NCBI GenBank assembly: GCA_018398765.1
Contig: JAHBMJ010000962.1
Coordinates: forward strand, 17,501 to 43,301
From: Chromera velia
Lineage: Eukaryota; Sar; Chromeraceae
Direction: 5' to 3'
DNA length: 25,801 nt
Part shown: piece by piece, positions 17,976 to 25,801 of the stretch
How positions within the stretch are numbered: the first letter of the stretch is position 1
Layout: each line of letters opens with the position of its first letter
Program-made: the position numbers and the translations under genes
Notes under the pieces: model-generated
Databases searched by the model: none
Told to the model about the DNA's origin: nothing
What the model saw: only the letters and a program-made list of their open reading frames with translations

Positions 17976-20684
17976 TTAGAGAGGCATTTTGTGTGTCTTC
18001 ACCATATGGAGACGCAGACCTCTTTGTGAAGCAAAAGATCTTTTACATCCAGAAACTGTGCAGCAAAATAGACCCTCAACGTTGTCTTTCTGATTTTTGG
18101 GATCGGGTTTGGGAGGCTTCCCAATGAACCGGTTCCCTTTACGCAGGTTTTCTTCGGCAGACAACGGCTGCAGGTTTGAGAAATGGAGGCGGGAAAGTAG
18201 CATTGCCATGTCTGGCATCTCACCACGAGGCACTTTGTAATTGATAGGCACAATATGGTCAACATGCCAGCCCCCCCTTCCGTAATTCTCCCACGACATG
18301 CCGGGATTGTCGTTAAAGAGTTTCTCGAGGTGGGACTTGAGGCCTGAGAATGAACAGCCAAGGTGCTGTTCCGTACGCATGCGAAAGGGTAGAGGAGGCT
18401 TTCCGTCTCGAATGGCGGCCAAACACCGCCGAACAGCCATACGCGTGATTTTTGACAATCGGTAAACAACGTCTTCCCTGTATCGAACCCTTTCAGCATC
18501 CCTCTGCCGCTGCCTTCTCTCTGCAAAAGCGGAATTATCCTTTTGGCATTCTGCACACGAACTCCGTTTGCGATTGTGCTCACATATCTGTGACCCACCA
18601 CACTCTTTGCAGTCCCTCCTCCTGCGATGGTGCTTACAAATGCCATTTCCTCCGCACTCTTTGCAATCGTACCTGCGCCTGCCGTGGGGACAAAGACATT
18701 TGCGTGTGGAGTTTTTTCCACGAGGACCTGTTGTGAAGACAGACTGAGCTGTCTCGAGCCCCTGTGCTTCCTCTCCTTGAACGTTCTTTTCTAGGTTTTC
18801 AGAATGGGCGTCGCACTGTCTCGAAGTACAAAGTGGAAGACAGTCTCCCCCACAAGCAGGTGGATCAGTAAGGGTGTCAACGCGTGGGTCCGGTGAAGGG
18901 GGAGGGAAGGAAACGGACCCCTGCCTGATGTGTGTTCGAAAAGGAGCAGGAGGGAACCCCACACCAATTTGCCACCCTGAAATCACTCCCAATCGATGGA
19001 GAGGAACGCTTCCCTCTATATACGGCGCGACAGTATGGAAGGACCGTCCGCTTTTCCGACATGCAGGAGAGCCAGCCCACGGCGACAAACTTTGGTCATG
19101 GCTGACCCTAACAATATTGAAAAGGGGGTGAGGGTTGATGCGGCTTTGCTGTCTGACGACATCGGAGGGATGCTGAACCGGTGGTGGTCTCCCGACAAAT
19201 CTGTTCCCCTTACGGAGATTTTCCTCCGACCACAACGGCTGTAAGTTGGAGAAGTGGAGACGAGAAAGTTGGGTGTGCGCGTCTGGCTTCTGACCGTTTG
19301 CCCCCCGGTACTGAATAGGCACAATATGGTCAACGTGCCACATGCTCCCATAATTCTCCCACGACATTCCGGGGTTTCCGTGGAAGTCGTCCTTCTCCAG
19401 GTGGGCTTTGAGTTCGGGGAACGAACAGCCGAGGTACTCGTGGGTGCGTTTTTTGTCGGAGGGGCTTTTGCCCCGCCGAAGATCTCTCAAGCATCTCGAG
19501 ACAACAGACCTCATTGTCTGTGTTAAACGGAAAACAAACTCCTTTCGTAGTTCTTGTCTTTTGTGAAAAACAGGGTTGTCTTTCTGGCATACTGCACATC
19601 GGTATCGCAAGCTGCCGTGTTCGCAAAAACTACCACCCCCGCAGTCTCTGCAATAGGAGCGTATGCGACCGTGTTGGCAAATTGAACCACCTCTGCAGAG
19701 TTTGCAAAGTGTGCGCCGACGACCGTGTTCGCAAATACTACCACCCCCACACTCCCGGCATTGGCTGCGTTGCCGTCTGTGCTCACAAATAGCACTTCCA
19801 CGACAGTCCAGACAGGAATACTTGATCCGACCGTGAACACAAATTGAGCCCCCCCCACATTCCTTACACTGTGAGCGTCTCTTACCATGCTCACATATTC
19901 CTGTCCCCCCGCACTCCTTACAGTAAGAGCGATGGCGTCCGTGCTCGCAGATACCTTTGCCACCGCAATCTTTGCAGGCGTACTGCTGTCGTCCATGCGG
20001 ACACAGACTCTTTCTCCGACTCCCGGCTTTCATCAAATCGGTGGGAAACCGTGAAGTTTCTTTTTGGGTGAGGCCCAGACAGTCAGAGTTGTTGGTCTCT
20101 CTCTCTGTTACAATCTGCCCTGCAGCTGTCCCGAGACCTCTTGTTGACAAGACTGGCCCCATAAAGCGAGAGTGCCTTTCACAAGACATCTCTTCTAGAT
20201 TTGCGCACTCTCTTTCTGTGGAAGGTTTTAAGCGTTCTGCAAGTGTAGAGACAAAAGAAGCAGAACAGAACCCCCTACGATCCTCAAAGATTCTGAACGC
20301 ATAGACGGACCGCACAAGGATAGAATGGCGGCATCTTGCTTCAAGAGCACCTTCAGTGCAGATGGGAGATTTACGAGCCAGACAATTGTCTGATGGGGGA
20401 CATGGAACAGATTGCTGCTCCTGTTCGGGATCGGTGTAAGTCCTCGGCACAGGTAAGTTTTCTTCTTCCAAAAGCTGTTGACTACTTGAAGTACCACGTC
20501 TCAAGTCGTTCGTGACAAGGCCGTCACGAGCACCAATATTCCAGAGGGGATTGCTGATTGTCTGTCTAGTTCGTCTCCTCTGTTCACGTGACGAGAGAGC
20601 GGGAGATCTGTTCAAAAGAGTGGACACTGGGCAAAAGAGACGACCTCGAACGCGACGAGAGAATGTCGCTGTGATGCGCTTCAT
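17976..20684 (-). CDS. Two-module zinc-unit array/HNH nuclease with C2H2 finger
   Basis: An uninterrupted 902-residue frame from ATG to TAA. Residues 1-45 are Arg-rich with one acidic residue, like an organellar presequence. Module A: eight zinc units (227-370), then HNH with WHVDHIVPI (449-457), NLQPLW (480-485) and N489/K492. A Pro/Ser-rich linker (about 500-660) follows. Module B: three units (664-717), then HNH with WHVDHIVPI (806-814), NLQPLS (837-842) and N846. The C-terminus has a classical C2H2 finger: C875, C880, H893, H898. It is the intact counterpart of the two plus-strand modules, on the opposite strand across the PPR-like gene. HNH enzymes cut DNA using a metal ion; here both H-N-N cores look complete. 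Two nuclease domains in one chain could make paired nicks, which is inference. No introns are needed, though the linker could hide one. Confidence 0.8.
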   Translation of the reverse strand: MKRITATFSRRVRGRLFCPVSTLLNRSPALSSREQRRRTRQTISNPLWNIGARDGLVTNDLRRGTSSSQQLLEEENLPVPRTYTDPEQEQQSVPCPPSDNCLARKSPICTEGALEARCRHSILVRSVYAFRIFEDRRGFCSASFVSTLAERLKPSTERECANLEEMSCERHSRFMGPVLSTRGLGTAAGQIVTERETNNSDCLGLTQKETSRFPTDLMKAGSRRKSLCPHGRQQYACKDCGGKGICEHGRHRSYCKECGGTGICEHGKRRSQCKECGGGSICVHGRIKYSCLDCRGSAICEHRRQRSQCRECGGGSICEHGRRRTLCKLCRGGSICQHGRIRSYCRDCGGGSFCEHGSLRYRCAVCQKDNPVFHKRQELRKEFVFRLTQTMRSVVSRCLRDLRRGKSPSDKKRTHEYLGCSFPELKAHLEKDDFHGNPGMSWENYGSMWHVDHIVPIQYRGANGQKPDAHTQLSRLHFSNLQPLWSEENLRKGNRFVGRPPPVQHPSDVVRQQSRINPHPLFNIVRVSHDQSLSPWAGSPACRKSGRSFHTVAPYIEGSVPLHRLGVISGWQIGVGFPPAPFRTHIRQGSVSFPPPSPDPRVDTLTDPPACGGDCLPLCTSRQCDAHSENLEKNVQGEEAQGLETAQSVFTTGPRGKNSTRKCLCPHGRRRYDCKECGGNGICKHHRRRRDCKECGGSQICEHNRKRSSCAECQKDNSAFAERRQRQRDAERVRYREDVVYRLSKITRMAVRRCLAAIRDGKPPLPFRMRTEQHLGCSFSGLKSHLEKLFNDNPGMSWENYGRGGWHVDHIVPINYKVPRGEMPDMAMLLSRLHFSNLQPLSAEENLRKGNRFIGKPPKPDPKNQKDNVEGLFCCTVSGCKRSFASQRGLRLHMVKTHKMPL
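18534..18695 (-). repeat. Three 54-bp coding repeats (18-residue zinc units), module B
   Basis: The shortest array: a first-type unit (LCPHGRRRYDC), one internal unit (ICKHHRRRRDC) and a last-type unit ending CAECQKDN. Two units have lost the HGR glycine (HHR, HNR). Confidence 0.95.
19575..20006 (-). repeat. Eight 54-bp coding repeats (18-residue zinc units), module A
   Basis: Eight contiguous units with every C2/H4/C11/C14 ligand kept. Unit 1 is the CPHG/Tyr type. Unit 4 (IKYSCLDC) matches unit 6 of the 11-unit array. Unit 8 ends CAVCQKDN. Two units have Arg for Gly in the CGG turn (CRGS, CRGG). Confidence 0.95.
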
Positions 20685-22106
20685 CTCGAAAGGGTGACAA
20701 GCTCAAGCTGGTGGAGAGAAATGGACCGATTCTTACGATCGAAGACCGTGGGATGAAGGCTGGTCGCAAACTTGAGTCACAGTCTGACATACATATACAT
20801 GGATGCTGATCTTTGGGTCGGGATGAACATCCTGAAACCGGCAGGATGTTTCTCGCAAGCATCAAGCCATGCAATCTGAAGGAGGCCATGCATTCCCTTA
20901 AGTGCATGGATCTGCTCATGCGGTACGTATAGAGCTCAATCCAACGCCGGGTTCTGCAACAGATCGAGCTGCATTGAACACAGATTCATTGAACGCAAGT
21001 TACGCAACACTATGCAACACTTGCAGCATAGTTACAGCACATATGGATCAATATGTATTAAAAAAATGTTGCACGCGTGCATGTTGCAAAGACGGTGTGA
21101 TGCGAAGGGCCGCGGCCCCGCAGCAGACAGCAGCTAATAGCAGCAGACCCATATCGCGTCGTAATCTTCATTGTTTTGAGGGGGGTAGGGGGGGGGTTAG
21201 ACTAAGGGGAGGGGTATATAATATTTTAGTATGCATTCGGTTCAGTGTAGAGGTACAACGTCAGAACTTAGGTTTACTTAGGTTCTCTTTTTATACTTAG
21301 TTGCCGTCATATCGCTCAGTGTCTATGCTGCAGCAATTCCGTCAGAACTACCCAGATCAAACTAACAAAAAAACATAAATTAAGAAACACTCCCTCCATA
21401 GCTGGTTATTAACTGTTTTATCGGCCTTCTATCCACCCTACTCCACCGTCATAACTCATCATAACTACTCATAACTCTCATCAGAGTACATTAGTAATCA
21501 TATAACATTAGAGTGACTAATGCCAGTGCATTGACTATGGAGCTACCCATAAAGTGACTACCACTATTATAGTATGCTATATGAATTTTTGTTTTCACTA
21601 ACCATCACCAACTTTAGTACTCTGCTAATTGGGTACAGTAAGCCTGGTAAGCAACATAGATATCTCTAGATAGCTCTATATATCTGTCTCACTGTTAGGT
21701 ATACTACTACTATAAGGTTGTATGATGCACAGCGTGTACAGCATGTCGATTCTCTTAAAAGCTGCACACTGAGTCAATCACACACCATCGATAAGTTTTG
21801 TGTAATTTGTCTTCCAAGCACACTCATTACGATGTTTTGTGCTGACCCCACCTAACATCTCACGGAAATCAGTCCGAAAGAGGTTGAAGAGGGAAGCTAC
21901 ACACACGCATTACACACACATACGTCGGATTGACCCCATACCGAGCGCTTCCATTCCGGCATGAAACTGAGCTCTCGCTTTCAGGGTTGCGTGCTGACAG
22001 TGCGCATATGTCGTCAGCTGTCAACCAACAACACTTGCCGTGTTCATGATTGGAGACCTTCTGTCAGGTCCTGGACCATTCTTGACCGGGCTCCCTTCCT
22101 CCACAA
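20685..22106. other. Intergenic region without supported genes
   Basis: Contains the presumed promoter of the minus-strand nuclease gene (just above 20684), paired GCAACACT words near 21003-21020, a G-rich motif at 21180-21214, and an AT-rich stretch at 21350-21880. The frame at 20902-21300 has no recognisable domain. No RNA gene was seen. Confidence 0.55.
21180..21214 (+). other. G-quadruplex-type motif
   Basis: Four G runs of 6, 9, 4 and 4 bases, with spacers TA, TTAGACTAA and A, followed at once by TATATAATATTTTA. The pattern satisfies the usual four-run rule for intramolecular quadruplex formation. No gene begins close downstream on the plus strand. Confidence 0.6.
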
Positions 22107-25761
<3,655 letters not shown>

Positions 25762-25801
25762 CTGCGTACGCACACACAAACACACACACAGAAGGGGGGG
25801 G

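Noticed and set aside
4817-21020. Repeated GCAACACT words near 4817, 15841 and 21003
   Set aside because: The shared words are short, their orientation does not match the orientation of the nuclease genes, and no longer homology could be followed by eye.

Overview
This window reads as nuclear DNA of a eukaryotic microbe. Split genes have GT-AG introns with pyrimidine-rich acceptors, and GC-rich genes alternate with long AT-rich, gene-poor stretches full of microsatellites. One large gene encodes a PPR-like protein whose first ATG opens a signal-peptide-like segment, as expected for a protein sent to a complex plastid. That suggests an alga with a secondary plastid, perhaps a chromerid or relative. 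The taxonomic guess is inference.

Layout. (1) 1-2811, plus strand: 3' part of a four-exon gene of unknown function with two basic, AT-hook-like patches. (2) 2812-5187: microsatellites, then an AT-rich stretch with no supported gene. (3) 5188-8063, plus strand: two consecutive modules, each a tandem array of 18-residue zinc-binding-like units followed by an HNH nuclease domain. They share one reading frame and are separated by a single TAG. (4) 8064-11291: AT-rich, repeat-rich DNA. (5) 11292-15026, plus strand: the single-exon PPR-like protein with a long acidic tail. (6) 15027-17975: mostly non-coding, with a degenerate terminal-inverted-repeat element of about 1 kb around an OTU-protease-like fragment. 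(7) 17976-20684, minus strand: a 902-residue uninterrupted ORF with two array+HNH modules and a C-terminal C2H2 finger. (8) 20685-22106: non-coding, with a G-quadruplex-type motif. (9) 22107-25761, minus strand: 3' half of an ABCC-type ABC transporter, reconstructed as eleven exons with consistent phases.

The most interesting content is the array+HNH family. All four arrays use the unit I-C-x-H-G-R-x-R-x-x-C-x-E-C-G-G-x-x, but the copy number is 11, 7, 8 and 3. The first and last units and one internal unit keep a recognisable identity from array to array, while a few positions inside the units vary strongly. Three of the four HNH cores are nearly identical at DNA level over 127 bp although their surroundings have diverged, which points to gene conversion or recent duplication. 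The architecture, a modular metal-binding array plus a nuclease with no other enzyme beside it, suggests a sequence-directed nuclease such as a homing-type selfish gene or an organelle-directed enzyme. No target or function can be read from the sequence. The transporter and PPR-like genes look like ordinary host genes with no visible functional link to it.
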